In this document: positions 1 through 8,786 of the stretch, in pieces
Layout of the letters: every line of letters starts with the position of its first letter
Position numbering within the stretch: position 1 is the stretch's first letter
Assembly: GCF_010882175.1 (NCBI RefSeq)
Contig: NZ_WKLH01000002.1
Location: forward strand, 1,657,790-1,721,789
Length of the DNA stretch: 64,000 nt
Direction: 5' to 3'
From: Mangrovibacterium lignilyticum
GTDB taxonomy: Bacteria; Bacteroidota; Bacteroidia; Bacteroidales; Prolixibacteraceae
Position numbers and translations under genes: made by a program
The notes under the pieces: model-generated
Told to the model about the DNA's origin: nothing
What the model saw: the letters and a program-made list of their open reading frames with translations, nothing else
The model's database searches: none

Positions 1-849
1 TTCAACAACCGGCTTAATCTTTTTATCATTAGCCAGTTGAGCGATGAATTCCAAGTCCGTCACCGTTGTCTTTTCGGCAAGCGATCGTATTTTCTTCGTT
101 CCGAATGACAATAACCGACCAAAAAGGATTGCTTTGAACACTTGAGTCAACGCCCCGCCCACCATCACATACCGACCGCCAGGTCTTAAAATTCGCTTGC
201 ACGCCAATAAGGAATAATTGCCGTTGATCGCTACAATCAAATCATAGCTACGCTTATCCGTTAAAAAATTGTCCGTTGTATAATCAACCACATCATCGGC
301 ACCAAGCCATCTGGCTTGCTCCACATTCTTCGGACTGCACACAGCTGTTACTCTGGCACCAAAAAACTTAGCTAACTGTACCGCATACGATCCAACACCT
401 CCACCGCTGCCAATAATTAATACGTCATCGCCCGGTTTAATTTCCCCTTTGTTTCGCAAGGCTTGCAAGGCGGTTTGCCCGGCCATCGGTAAAGTTGCAG
501 CCTCTGCCACCGAACAGTTGACAGGTTTGGCCGTCACAAGTCTTTCCGGTGCTAGAGCATATTCTGCCAGGCCTCCAAACCCGTATTCCGCCAGATTACC
601 GATAAGCTGATCTCCCGGTTTGTAAGCATGAATATTCTTTCCGACCGATTCGACGATACCGACAATGTCGGCCCCAAATATTTTCTTTTGAGGTATGATG
701 CCCAGTTTTAGTGAACGGTAATCTGCAGCATTTAACGATACGGCTTGTACTTGAATCAAAAGCTCGTCGTCATTCGGAATTGGTTGGTCAACATCCGAAT
801 AAACCAATCGATAAGGAAGTGCTTTTTTGTTGTATACAATTGCTTTCAT
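1..849 (-). CDS. Medium-chain (quinone-reductase type) alcohol dehydrogenase, partial
   Basis: The gene runs off the left edge, leaving the first 283 codons. The translation has the N-terminal GroES-like fold of medium-chain dehydrogenases (MKAIVYNKKALP, then NAADYR near residue 40 and GADIVGIVESVG) and the nucleotide-binding glycine motif GSGGGVGSYAVQLAK near residue 150. I see no structural zinc cysteine cluster, which fits the zinc-free NAD(P)H:quinone oxidoreductase branch. It probably reduces a quinone or enone with NADPH in the cytoplasm; the substrate cannot be told. A strong Shine-Dalgarno GGAGGAG lies 9 bases before the ATG at 849; an in-frame ATG at 852 is almost as well placed. The family is clear, the exact reaction is not. 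Confidence 0.85.
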   Translation of the reverse strand, partial: MKAIVYNKKALPYRLVYSDVDQPIPNDDELLIQVQAVSLNAADYRSLKLGIIPQKKIFGADIVGIVESVGKNIHAYKPGDQLIGNLAEYGFGGLAEYALAPERLVTAKPVNCSVAEAATLPMAGQTALQALRNKGEIKPGDDVLIIGSGGGVGSYAVQLAKFFGARVTAVCSPKNVEQARWLGADDVVDYTTDNFLTDKRSYDLIVAINGNYSLLACKRILRPGGRYVMVGGALTQVFKAILFGRLLSFGTKKIRSLAEKTTVTDLEFIAQLANDKKIKPVVE

Positions 850-1045
850 CATTACCATCTCCTCCCATCGGATTTATAGTCATTACTGGAATACAATTTA
901 CGAAACTACTTCCATTCCGGCATGCTGATTGCAACGGCTGTCATCTTCGCGCTGCTGCTGAACGGATGGATCATGTGTCAATGGAAACACCACGCGGAGG
1001 GATTCGCGCGGTAGCAGGGAGCGAAAGCAGGGGCTACTTTTCTTT

Positions 1046-1540
1046 TTAATATCCGGGCACTGGTGGTGCGTTCCAAAACCACACCAGGGCCATGCCGGCA
1101 ATTCCTCCGGCTAAGACTATTGTCCAGACTATTTTTATCGCCTTGGCCGATGTCATCACGTTGTTCAGTCCCGGTCCTTGCAACCTTATCAATCCCGGAT
1201 GCCTGGCCAGAAACGCTGCCCCATCTCTTCGGTAAATCCAGTTACTTCCCAAAATCCAGATACCGATTATTGAGCCATGTAAAACCAATACCGCCGGGTT
1301 CATCGATCTGGGGTGTAAATATTCCCAAATTCCGTTTGTCATTCCGGATAAATCACCGACAGCCATAATCACCCAAGGAATGTTCCCATAGAATAGCCAC
1401 CCCGTTATTAGTTTGTTGTAGCCATCCCTGAGATCAGGATTGGCCGTAATATATTTCTGTGAGCGTACTTTGAAAACGATTCCGTTAAACACGTTCATCG
1501 CAATAAACACGACCCATGGATATTTAAAAATGAAGTCCAT
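1046..1540 (-). CDS. Hypothetical multi-pass membrane protein
   Basis: A 164-residue protein with about four hydrophobic segments: residues 5-25, about 48-65, about 83-103 and about 136-156. The second half has a short charged stretch (IYRRDGAAFLARHPG) that would face the cytoplasm. There is no recognisable catalytic motif. It is a single gene on the minus strand between the oxidoreductase and the surface-protein pair, and codon use is like its neighbours. I do not recognise a named family. A membrane location is all that can be inferred. Confidence 0.7.
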   Translation of the reverse strand: MDFIFKYPWVVFIAMNVFNGIVFKVRSQKYITANPDLRDGYNKLITGWLFYGNIPWVIMAVGDLSGMTNGIWEYLHPRSMNPAVLVLHGSIIGIWILGSNWIYRRDGAAFLARHPGLIRLQGPGLNNVMTSAKAIKIVWTIVLAGGIAGMALVWFWNAPPVPGY

Positions 1541-1729
1541 TCTTCTCTTTTTTTAATTGGTTCTTAAGGTTACGACTTATTATCAAGCGAATTTATCTGA
1601 TACAAAGTCCGGATCATCGTCTAAACCACGCGATGCAATCGCGCGGTAGCTGCGCGGCTGCGCAGCGCGGAAACAATTGACTACCTCCTCCTCGTCCCCA
1701 GATCATTAAAAGGAGTAATGGTTTAGATA

Positions 1730-2704
1730 CTACGGGCGTGCCACGGGTGTAAAAACAGGATTGCCTGAGTCGTCAACAGTCATTCTCCAACAATTGCCGT
1801 TCGGTGATTTCATAATAATCCCAGCGTTTACATCCTCAAGATAAATATCACCCGATTTGATCTGCAGCTTTTCGTGAGGATCATCAGTTCCAATACCAAC
1901 ATTGCCGGCACCATTGATCTTCATGTTGACAATCTTCAAGCTCTGACTCCCTCCCGTTGCACCATTTACAAATACAATATCACCTCCTGAATTATCGTTT
2001 TTGGTCGCTTCTATGATCAGACCATCTCCATAAGTTCTTAATTGGCCATGCTTTTTCCACCAACTATACGAATAGTTGTCTCCATGCATTCTCAGCACCG
2101 TATAGTTTTCACCGGAACCAGATCTTACTTCTAACGCAGCCGACGAATAAGACGAAATATCCTTGTTTTCAATATTCAAGAACGTTCTATTCCCGGTCGA
2201 TACATTACCGACCACATCTAACTGAAAGGCTGGACTTGAAGTACCAATACCGACATTACCTGCGACATAATCAATCCCATTACTATTTCCGTTCCAATAT
2301 GAATCTCCGGATTTATCGGCATACAGCGCATAAGGTACGCTTAACAGCTCGCTTGTACTGGTAATACTGTAATTTGTTCCTCCTTCAGGGGCCGTTTCAA
2401 CTTGAATGAAATAAGGCCCGTTTGCCCATTCAATCGTCGAAAAATCGCCACTGCTTGTCCCCGTTCCGATCTCAACACTTACTAATCCATTCGCATTCGA
2501 GGTCGACCGTTGTGTTTCTACATATACCGGCTGCCCTGTTACATACCATTGCAGGATGCTGATCTTCATTCCAATAGACTGATTGGTTACCAATTCGTCG
2601 CTGTTGTTACGAATGACTGCCTGGTAACTCATTTTCGCAGGGCTTTGTGCCCAAAGCATTGCAGTTAATAATACTGCTAATACGGTTGTATATAACTTTT
2701 TCAT
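1730..2704 (-). CDS. Secreted repeat-type surface protein (GNVGIGT repeats)
   Basis: A 324-residue protein with a signal peptide (hydrophobic core about residues 5-19, ending AQS). The N-terminal half has the YQAVIRN...VSIGMKISIL pattern seen in many Bacteroidota secreted proteins. The second half has at least two copies of the GNVGIGT motif (GNVGIGTSSPAFQLDVVGN and GNVGIGTDDPHEKLQIKSG), a beta-repeat also seen in phage tail-fibre-like proteins. The typical C-terminal peptidase-S74 chaperone is absent. The stop of the upstream T9SS cargo gene is 12 bases before this start, so the two are probably co-transcribed. The role is likely extracellular or cell-surface, but unproven. Function cannot be given. 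Confidence 0.75.
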   Translation of the reverse strand: MKKLYTTVLAVLLTAMLWAQSPAKMSYQAVIRNNSDELVTNQSIGMKISILQWYVTGQPVYVETQRSTSNANGLVSVEIGTGTSSGDFSTIEWANGPYFIQVETAPEGGTNYSITSTSELLSVPYALYADKSGDSYWNGNSNGIDYVAGNVGIGTSSPAFQLDVVGNVSTGNRTFLNIENKDISSYSSAALEVRSGSGENYTVLRMHGDNYSYSWWKKHGQLRTYGDGLIIEATKNDNSGGDIVFVNGATGGSQSLKIVNMKINGAGNVGIGTDDPHEKLQIKSGDIYLEDVNAGIIMKSPNGNCWRMTVDDSGNPVFTPVARP

Positions 2705-2716
2705 CGTTGGTATATT

Positions 2717-3244
2717 TCAATAGTTCACGGCTGTATATTTCTGCCGGGTTGTTTTTCTAATAATCTTAAATGTTTTTATTGCTCTATTGCCATCTGTCAC
2801 TTTTAAAAAGTAAGTTGCCACTGGTAACTTGTTCATTGCAATACTTGTTAGGTTCTCAGTTATCTTTTCTCTTTGCAATAACTTTCCATGCATATCATAC
2901 AGTTCAAAATTCAAATTTGAAAGTTCAAGCTCTTTTAGCTCCAAGGTAAGATAAGCAGTGGTTGGATTGGGATAAGCCATAATCGAAAAGCTTATTTCAT
3001 TTGGCTCTTCAGGCGGATCAATCACCACAACAGCATATGGCTGCTGAACGCCTTCGGCTACTGAGTTGTTGGTATCTGCATTGGTATGATAAACAACCTG
3101 CCCGATCGTATAACTAACCGTGCCACCGTTTCCTGCGGTGTCGCCTCCTGCAGCGTTAACGCTTTCCTGTGCTTTCAGGTCTGTTGCAGCAAAAACCAGC
3201 AAGATTACAACACTCAATAATAATTGTGGGATGTTCATTCGCAT
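2717..3244 (-). CDS. Secreted protein with type IX secretion C-terminal domain
   Basis: A 175-residue protein with a signal peptide at residues 1-25. A short domain follows (AGGDTAGNGGTVSYTIGQVVY, about 31-70), common in small Bacteroidota secreted proteins. Residues about 88-165 form a type A T9SS sorting domain, with the diagnostic YPNPT, LELYDMHGKLL-like and KTFKIIRK elements. The domain would take the protein through the outer membrane and then be cleaved. Unusually, about 11 residues follow the usual KIIRK end. It is the first gene of a probable two-gene operon with the GNVGIGT protein. An alternative ATG two codons in (3238) is equally possible. Confidence 0.85.
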   Translation of the reverse strand: MRMNIPQLLLSVVILLVFAATDLKAQESVNAAGGDTAGNGGTVSYTIGQVVYHTNADTNNSVAEGVQQPYAVVVIDPPEEPNEISFSIMAYPNPTTAYLTLELKELELSNLNFELYDMHGKLLQREKITENLTSIAMNKLPVATYFLKVTDGNRAIKTFKIIRKTTRQKYTAVNY

Positions 3245-3373
3245 TCTTTTAATTTCGTCTGATCGGGTATCAATGCAACACGCACCTATTTCCCGATCTT
3301 GTTATTTAAATAAGTCGTCGCTGTTGTCGCAAATAAAGCTCGAATCGCCCAGACACCAGCGAGTAAAACAGGG

Positions 3374-4150
3374 CTAATTCATTTCTTCTAAAATTTGCCC
3401 GATCTCGGTACCGATTCGTTCGATCTCCTGGTCGTACGCATTCGTATTTTCGCTTAGGGCCCTGATGATGTATTCGTTGTGCGCAATCCGCAAATCGCAG
3501 TAGTGCACCAGTTTTTCATTTTGCTGTAACAGCTCTTCCGGTAAGTTCTCGATCGAAGCCACCCGGTGAAGGGCTTCTTTATTTTCCTTCCAGAGAATGG
3601 TTCCCTTCGCCAATTCGCGGGTAATCTTTTCCAGCGGTGTGGTCTCCATCACATCGAAGATCGCCAGCGCATTCTTTTCGTTTTCAACAAAGGTCGCCAC
3701 TTCGCGATCATAGCGTTCCGTATCGAAGTTAAGACTGTATAAATTGCCCGACAGGTAGAGCGAACCGAACAGCAGGATCGCCAGCAGGCCCATAAACACA
3801 GCCCCGATGCCTGCAGCTTTCCAACCCGAATGAAACTCGCCTCCGCCAGCTTCATACGCTGCAATCCGGCTGCCTTGAATCTTCTCAACAAGCAGATAAA
3901 TGATGCCACTGTAAATGGCCGGAATGAGTGCATTCGGAATTTTATCGCTAACCGCTTCGGGGATCGATAAAAGTGTCAGCAGGAGCAGTAAGGTTGAAAC
4001 GAGGCCAATAACAAAGGCGGTTTTGCCTTGCTCTTCCTGCCCGAGCGCCTCGTAGTTCTTTTTGATCAGGTAGCCCGCAGCAGCCGGACCACCGAAAAAC
4101 GTGGCAATGGCAATTGCCTTTTGTGAAAACAGTTTCTTTGACTCTTCCAT
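3374..4150 (-). CDS. Hypothetical membrane protein with cytosolic helical tail
   Basis: A 258-residue protein. The first part has four likely membrane segments: about residues 12-30 (AIAIATFFGGPAAAGYLI), 44-63, 72-90 and 110-135. The C-terminal 120 residues are soluble, rich in Glu, Lys and Leu, and likely helical. The N-terminal AIATFFGGPAAAGYLI pattern is one I associate with uncharacterised Bacteroidota proteins that share this layout. No enzyme motif is visible. It stands alone on the minus strand. Its function is unknown. Confidence 0.7.
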   Translation of the reverse strand: MEESKKLFSQKAIAIATFFGGPAAAGYLIKKNYEALGQEEQGKTAFVIGLVSTLLLLLTLLSIPEAVSDKIPNALIPAIYSGIIYLLVEKIQGSRIAAYEAGGGEFHSGWKAAGIGAVFMGLLAILLFGSLYLSGNLYSLNFDTERYDREVATFVENEKNALAIFDVMETTPLEKITRELAKGTILWKENKEALHRVASIENLPEELLQQNEKLVHYCDLRIAHNEYIIRALSENTNAYDQEIERIGTEIGQILEEMN

Positions 4151-4269
4151 TTTAATCTGCTCTAAATAGACAATATTTTAAAATCCTTTTTGCCTGTTAG
4201 TCAACACAGATCATAGATCCGTGCCGGTGGGGTTTTATAAATAATGATTAAGCCTTGATTATTACTTAT

Positions 4270-5349
4270 CTAAATTGTTTCAAGCTCAAACTCAAAGATG
4301 TTTAAGCCTATTTTACCACAAGCGTTTTTATCCTTAGAATATGAAATTTGGCTATCATGTGTCGTCAAGATCTGTTGCGCAATCCATAATCCCATTCCAA
4401 TTCCTTCTTTAGAGAATTCTTCAGCACTTTTATCACGAACATATTTCTCAAATATTTTATGCTTATTTTCATCGCATACGAAAGGCCCAATACTCTTGAC
4501 TTTTACCTTTGCTCTATTATAATGTTGTGAAATCTCAATTTTAACCACTGAGCCGGGGGCTGAATATTTTAAAGCATTGTCCAATAAAATTAGAGGTATA
4601 AATTCAATAGATTCAAAGCATAAACTATTTCGGATATAAGCACCATCTACATTTGCTAACTCAATTGTAACATCCCTCTTCTTTATTGCTAAATGGTCAA
4701 ATAATAACCTAATTTTATGGAACAGCTTAAAAATATTTATTTCTCGTTTAGTTCCGAATGATATACTCTTAGGATTAATAATAACGTCAATCATTCCGAG
4801 TTGAGTAGTTATCAACTCAAGTGCATTAAATAGGTCTTTATAGGATTTACCGCTATTCTCAAGTTTTTCCTCAAAGCTACTCCCAGGCAGGCTATTTATG
4901 ATATCTTGTGTACAAGTAAAAAAGATATTCATTGACGTTTTGAAGTCATGAAACATTGCAAAATTTTTCTCAATTGATTCGTTTTCACGTATCTTTATAT
5001 ACTTGCTAATCTCATTTAGCTTTTTTTCAAATAACAAGATACTTTCTAGGTCAACAATCCAATCAAGTCTAACGTCTTTTCTGCTTCTATGAATTATATT
5101 ATTACTTTTTGTTATTAAACCATTGAGAATGTAATCATACCCATCAAAAGAAAAAAGGAAGCAATCAAAACCTTTACTACATATAAAATGGGTATCCTGA
5201 CACCCATTTGTAAAATAACGCACACAATCTTTATTCTTACATTTTTGAATACAGGTTTTATTTTGCTGTAATTCAATTGAATCAAAAAGCACACCTTGAT
5301 ATATAAATGGATATCTTGATATTGACTTGAATAATTGTAACTCCATCAT
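4270..5349 (-). CDS. Cytosolic histidine kinase with Cys-rich N-terminus
   Basis: A 359-residue protein without membrane segments. Residues 30-65 hold six cysteines (C33, C37, C42, C50, C57, C63), suggesting a bound metal or Fe-S cluster. A dimerisation/phosphoacceptor helix follows, with MFHDFKTSM around H134. The C-terminal HATPase domain has an N box LLDNALKYSAPG near residue 260 and a G box EGIGMGLWIAQQIL near 325. Its start overlaps the stop of the upstream response regulator by four bases (ATGA), so translation is coupled and the two form a two-component pair. Both genes are visibly more AT-rich than their neighbours, which suggests transfer. The signal is unknown; redox or metal sensing is an inference from the cysteines. 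Confidence 0.8.
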   Translation of the reverse strand: MMELQLFKSISRYPFIYQGVLFDSIELQQNKTCIQKCKNKDCVRYFTNGCQDTHFICSKGFDCFLFSFDGYDYILNGLITKSNNIIHRSRKDVRLDWIVDLESILLFEKKLNEISKYIKIRENESIEKNFAMFHDFKTSMNIFFTCTQDIINSLPGSSFEEKLENSGKSYKDLFNALELITTQLGMIDVIINPKSISFGTKREINIFKLFHKIRLLFDHLAIKKRDVTIELANVDGAYIRNSLCFESIEFIPLILLDNALKYSAPGSVVKIEISQHYNRAKVKVKSIGPFVCDENKHKIFEKYVRDKSAEEFSKEGIGMGLWIAQQILTTHDSQISYSKDKNACGKIGLNIFEFELETI

Positions 5350-6104
5350 TGAAAGAATTTGAAAATTGTATTACTAATAGAAATCACCTGCTTTATAAGT
5401 TCCAGACTTGCATTCGTTCCTGATAGAATCTTTTCTAAATCAGGTTTCATCCCACTATTTATTGTATTAGTAATTAGCTTATCAATGGATTTCCGTTCAG
5501 CAGGTTTAAATTCCTTATTTTCTAAAACTCCTCTCAATGTATTGATGTATCTATCCGGCTTATATTTTGTAACGATTAGATTATCGATGATCTTTTTCAT
5601 TTTTAAAAAGTCACTTGGTTTAGCAATCTTCTCATCTGCTAATTCCCAGAATCTTGACTTACTTAGATCGTAACTATGCTGGGAAAAGGCAATAATTATT
5701 TGTGCTGGATTATTGGATTTAAGACTTTCCAATACACCAAGTCCATCATCTTCTGAAATATGCATTGCTACCCCTTGAATATCAAGAACAATAATATCAT
5801 AAAAGCCAGATTCCAACTTACCATAATCCAATACTTTTTCCCATTTATCTATCGCATAACCTTCAGTCTGAAATAGTTTAACGGGAAAACTATCTTCCTC
5901 ATCATCAACTACAACTATTCTAATTCGTTTTTTCAACTCATTAAAATCATATGTTTTATGCTTTCCATTAAAACTGAGTATTTCCTGTTTCTGCCATAAA
6001 AAATTTCGAGTAGACCCCATAGAATAATTAAATAGCTTTACTGCAATAAAATTGACTAATCCGGCTGCGCTTGTCGAAATAATACCACTTAAAATGGGGT
6101 CCAT
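5346..6104 (-). CDS. Response-regulator receiver protein without DNA-binding domain
   Basis: A 252-residue protein. The receiver domain spans about residues 60-175. It has acidic residues D67/D68, phosphoacceptor D108 (IIVLDIQG), a Ser at 141 in place of the usual Ser/Thr, and the K162-P163 switch pair. An N-terminal hydrophobic helix (residues 3-25) could anchor it to the membrane. The C-terminal 75 residues are helical with no recognisable DNA-binding or enzyme domain. It overlaps the kinase gene by four bases and is upstream of it in the same AT-rich unit. Output is probably through protein contact, not DNA binding. Two-component membership is firm; the process controlled is unknown. Confidence 0.75.
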   Translation of the reverse strand: MDPILSGIISTSAAGLVNFIAVKLFNYSMGSTRNFLWQKQEILSFNGKHKTYDFNELKKRIRIVVVDDEEDSFPVKLFQTEGYAIDKWEKVLDYGKLESGFYDIIVLDIQGVAMHISEDDGLGVLESLKSNNPAQIIIAFSQHSYDLSKSRFWELADEKIAKPSDFLKMKKIIDNLIVTKYKPDRYINTLRGVLENKEFKPAERKSIDKLITNTINSGMKPDLEKILSGTNASLELIKQVISISNTIFKFFQ

Positions 6105-6493
6105 ATTTTCAATAGTTAAGATTATTCTCTCATTTTAAAATTTGCATTTCTAGATGCTTAAACTATCATACAACGAATTCACGACCAATTCCTACGACTG
6201 TACAAATCAAAAACGACAAATACTATTATGTCAGTTCTATTATTCAGCTCTAGCTTTATAAATCCCCGAAAAGTACGAAATACCAACCAAACAAAATACA
6301 ACATTCTGTTATTTAATTAGATTCTAAATACATCATAAACAGGCATTTTTATACCTCATAAAGCAAATCATATGCTCAACAACAGTTTAAAATAATGAGC
6401 ATTCGGCAGTTTTACTATTGACTTTCATGTTTTGCAGGCGTAATTTTATGCTCACTTAGTAATAGCATTCTGTAAGTCAACTCCTTTCAATCG
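6105..6493. other. AT-rich intergenic region
   Basis: A 389-base stretch, AT-rich like the kinase/regulator pair beside it. I see no ORF with a credible start, no strong hairpin and no RNA gene. It separates the divergent pair 5346-6104 (minus) from the repetitive ORF (plus) and presumably holds promoters for both. Confidence 0.6.
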
Positions 6494-7117
6494 ATGAAAT
6501 ACAATTCATCTATCCGGAATATATTCGGCACCGGGCTCAGACTGTCCATGCCGCAGCCAAACAGCCCGCTCAAGCGCGGCTCACTGGGGCTTATCATCGC
6601 TTCGGGGAGTATATTCAAAGCAGTCAATTGGGTTCGCCAGGCATTCAAATGCATCACGCAACAGACTGAAGACGTCACACCTTCAGCCAAGGACATGACG
6701 CAACAAGCTGACGACGTCACATCTTCAGCCAAGGACGTCACGCAGCAGGCTGACGACGTCTTACCTTCAGCCAAGGACATGACGCAGCAGGCTGACGACG
6801 TCATGTCTTCAGCCAAGGACGTGACGCAACAGGCTGACGACGTCACGTCTTCAGCCAAGGATATGCTGCTAAAGAACACATCAACAAACATTAAAGCACT
6901 CATTAATAGATTTTTGATAAAATCGAAGAATCTCTTCACCTGCTGTCAGGCCGGGAATAGAGCGATCCATTGGCGTATAAACCAACCGCCGGTGGCTAGC
7001 TACAACATAGCAATCAACTTCTTAAAGCATCCGTTCGGAGAGGGTACTGGCTTTCAATGCAGCCCCAAAGGAATTCCACACCTTTGGCCTCTCCATTTAG
7101 AGACGGAAAACCAATGA
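6494..7117 (+). CDS. Repetitive ORF with heptad repeats (coding status uncertain)
   Basis: An open frame of 207 codons. Residues about 53-124 consist of 7-residue repeats alternating between DVTSSAK and D(V/M)TQQAD types. Hydrophobic residues sit 3 and 4 apart, the spacing of a coiled coil. The N-terminal 50 residues contain PQPNSPLKRG, closely matched by QNSPKRG in the ORF at 33121. The rest is not repetitive. A 21-bp unit free of stop codons stays open in any frame it is read, and the opposite strand (6487-6939) is open too, so openness does not prove coding. The array may act as DNA or RNA. The next gene begins 162 bases downstream. Confidence 0.35.
   Translation: MKYNSSIRNIFGTGLRLSMPQPNSPLKRGSLGLIIASGSIFKAVNWVRQAFKCITQQTEDVTPSAKDMTQQADDVTSSAKDVTQQADDVLPSAKDMTQQADDVMSSAKDVTQQADDVTSSAKDMLLKNTSTNIKALINRFLIKSKNLFTCCQAGNRAIHWRINQPPVASYNIAINFLKHPFGEGTGFQCSPKGIPHLWPLHLETENQ
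6563..6581 (+). other. Hairpin before 21-bp array 1
   Basis: AGCCCGC and GCGCGGCT pair around a TCAA loop with one bulged C. The surrounding CAAACAGCCCGCTC recurs exactly at 32742-32755, and a related perfect hairpin in an AACAGCCC context lies just before array 2 (33200-33219). Its recurrence suggests a shared element. Its function is unknown. Confidence 0.5.
6650..6865 (+). repeat. 21-bp-period tandem array 1
   Basis: Ten units of exactly 21 bases starting at 6650, 6671, 6692 and so on to 6839, then a fading partial unit. Two unit types alternate: GACGTCACN then TTCAGCCAAG, and GACNTGACG then CAACAGGCTGAC, so the higher-order period is 42. Most units begin with the palindrome GACGTC. No spacer lies between units, so it is not a CRISPR array. 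The period equals seven codons and also two turns of B-form DNA. Confidence 0.95.
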
Positions 7118-7279
7118 TTAGCCGTCGGATGAGTGGCCCAACCGCTTAACGACAACCGCCCTGCCCTGCCGGAAAAGCCGGCAGATCAATCAAGGATTCA
7201 GTTCGTACCGATGTACGAACCGGCCGAAATACGTGCCGGGCGGAAATTAATTGTTTAGTATACGAACAAGTGATATACA

Positions 7280-7951
7280 ATGAAAAAATCATACAGTATC
7301 CCGACTATTTTAGCGGAACAGTATAGTTTTCAGCGTACCGTAACTGAGCTCCTTGCTCAAAAAGCGACCGAATGGGGCGTTGCCCCGGAACAGGCGACGC
7401 TTATTCAGGGACTCAGTACAACCTATGAAAGCAAATACGAGGCCGCTTCGAATAGTCAAACCCAGAGTCCTGCGCTGACCTCGTCGCGCAGAGCTGCCTG
7501 GAAACCGCTTATTGCTGCAATAAGCGATTTATACAACAATAACCTCTTATATAATGGAGCTATCACGGCTGAAGACCAGGATGCGCTTCATATTCATGAA
7601 ATTATTCTGGGTGCCCGCACGCCTTATGATGCACCGGTTAGCTCTCCGTCAATCAGTATGAGTACCGAGGATGTTTCGACCTTACATGTGAACTATACCA
7701 CAACAGCATCGAGCAAATCGCATCGCAAACCTGCGGGTGTGGCGTTTTGCGAACTGGCTTGTAAAATTGGTGGTGACGCTCCAGCTGGCATTGAGGAATG
7801 TACGGCTCATTATAATATTTCGCATTCGAACCAGGAAATCGTGTTCACACCGGAACAACGAGGGAAAACCGTATTTACCTACGCACGCTGGGTAAACAAA
7901 AACGGTAAAAACGGGCCCTGGAGCAACCCGATCACGTCGATTATTCCCTAA
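7280..7951 (+). CDS. Bacteroidota FN3-like hypothetical protein downstream of array 1
   Basis: A 223-residue protein without a signal peptide. The N-terminal 115 residues are helical and resemble an uncharacterised Bacteroidota family (pattern AxxWGVxxEQATLIQGLSTTY, then RRAAWKPLIAAI). The C-terminal 95 residues look like a fibronectin type III beta sandwich ending in GPWSNPITSIIP. The gene at 33854 has the same helical-then-FN3 layout and a similar ending (NWSNEVSSFVL). It follows the repetitive ORF by 162 bases and is followed by a strong terminator. The family is known to me only as hypothetical proteins, and the function is unknown. Confidence 0.75.
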   Translation: MKKSYSIPTILAEQYSFQRTVTELLAQKATEWGVAPEQATLIQGLSTTYESKYEAASNSQTQSPALTSSRRAAWKPLIAAISDLYNNNLLYNGAITAEDQDALHIHEIILGARTPYDAPVSSPSISMSTEDVSTLHVNYTTTASSKSHRKPAGVAFCELACKIGGDAPAGIEECTAHYNISHSNQEIVFTPEQRGKTVFTYARWVNKNGKNGPWSNPITSIIP

Positions 7952-7990
7952 CCTACGGGCCGGGAAACTCTCAAACCGCCCTGACAGCGA

Positions 7991-8026
7991 AAAAGGATCC
8001 GATCTTTGGAAAGATTGGATCTTTTT
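7991..8026 (+). terminator. Terminator after the FN3-like gene
   Basis: A hairpin (GGATCCGATCTTT and AAAGATTGGATC) followed by TTTTT, 40 bases after the stop at 7951. A nearly identical hairpin lies at 8787-8823. Confidence 0.8.
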
Positions 8027-8786
8027 GTTGGTGATTGGTGAGTTCTACCATCCCGGGGCTTCACTCCGGGCTAGTGTTATTTCACTTCGCAGGAGTACCA
8101 AAGCTGAGATTTAGAGGCATTTGATCCTTTTTATATAAAGCTGCAGTCAATCCTTTTATTCCGATAAAGTCAAAGCCAGCAGGCATTGTTTATGAGTTGC
8201 CGAGAGATGGCTTCGTCGTTCCTTCTCGCCATGACGACAGACTATGAAGAAGGTAAAGAGGCAAGGCTTTGCGGCACAGTCGCAAAGCCTTGCCTCTTAT
8301 TTATAATACAACATTGTCATTGCGAGCCGGCTTTGCGCGCGAAGCAATCTAATTGCAACACAACATCGTCATTGCCGTTCCGGCTGGAATTCCGGATAGA
8401 CGGACTATAAGGAGGAGTTTTTTGACGGCCAACGCACCCGCTCCGATCGGCAATTACGATAGCCGGCCTCATTTGAGTTGTCTCACATCTATGCGGGCCC
8501 TATTGCCAGAGAGACCTGTCTGCGCGATACTGTCGAAGACGTTATCAGGCTGAGTTGATGAAAAGACACTGAGCACAGCTAAGGTTCAATTGTCTCACAG
8601 GCATGCCGGCTCTTCCCCTCTCTACTGGTAGAGAGGGACGATAATGTCGAAGACGTTATCAGGGTGAGTTGATGAAAAGATGATTAGACATACTGATCCT
8701 GTCGGGTTCACCGGTGGTGATGCATCGTATTCCCGGGGTTTCGCCCCGGGCTGTTGCTCACGGCCCTTTGGGCCTTGATAGAAGAA
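8027..8786. repeat. Repeat-rich noncoding region
   Basis: No credible gene. It holds several dispersed elements. CCCGGGG/CCCCGGG-type palindromes lie near 8055 and 8731. GTCATTGCGAGC then GAAGCAATCT lies near 8317-8350. The phrase GAAGACGTTATCAGG followed by TGAGTTGATGAAAAG occurs twice (about 8535 and 8645). CGGACTATAAGGAGG near 8400 recurs near 9210. Related GCAATGACG elements occur at 9172-9290 and 47851-47907. The short frames 8186-8410 and 8353-8553 fall inside these elements and are not supported as genes. Confidence 0.7.

Noticed and set aside
6650-6865. CRISPR array at the 21-bp repeats (also 33241-33660 and 63836-64000)
   Set aside because: Units are contiguous with no unique spacers, the unit is too short, and no cas gene is in the window.
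6487-6939. Minus-strand ORF over array 1 (Cys/Ser-rich repeats)
   Set aside because: A stop-free 21-bp unit keeps the frame open automatically; no start context or non-repetitive domain supports it.
8186-8553. Short plus-strand ORFs in the repeat-rich region
   Set aside because: They consist of dispersed palindromic elements and have no coding features.
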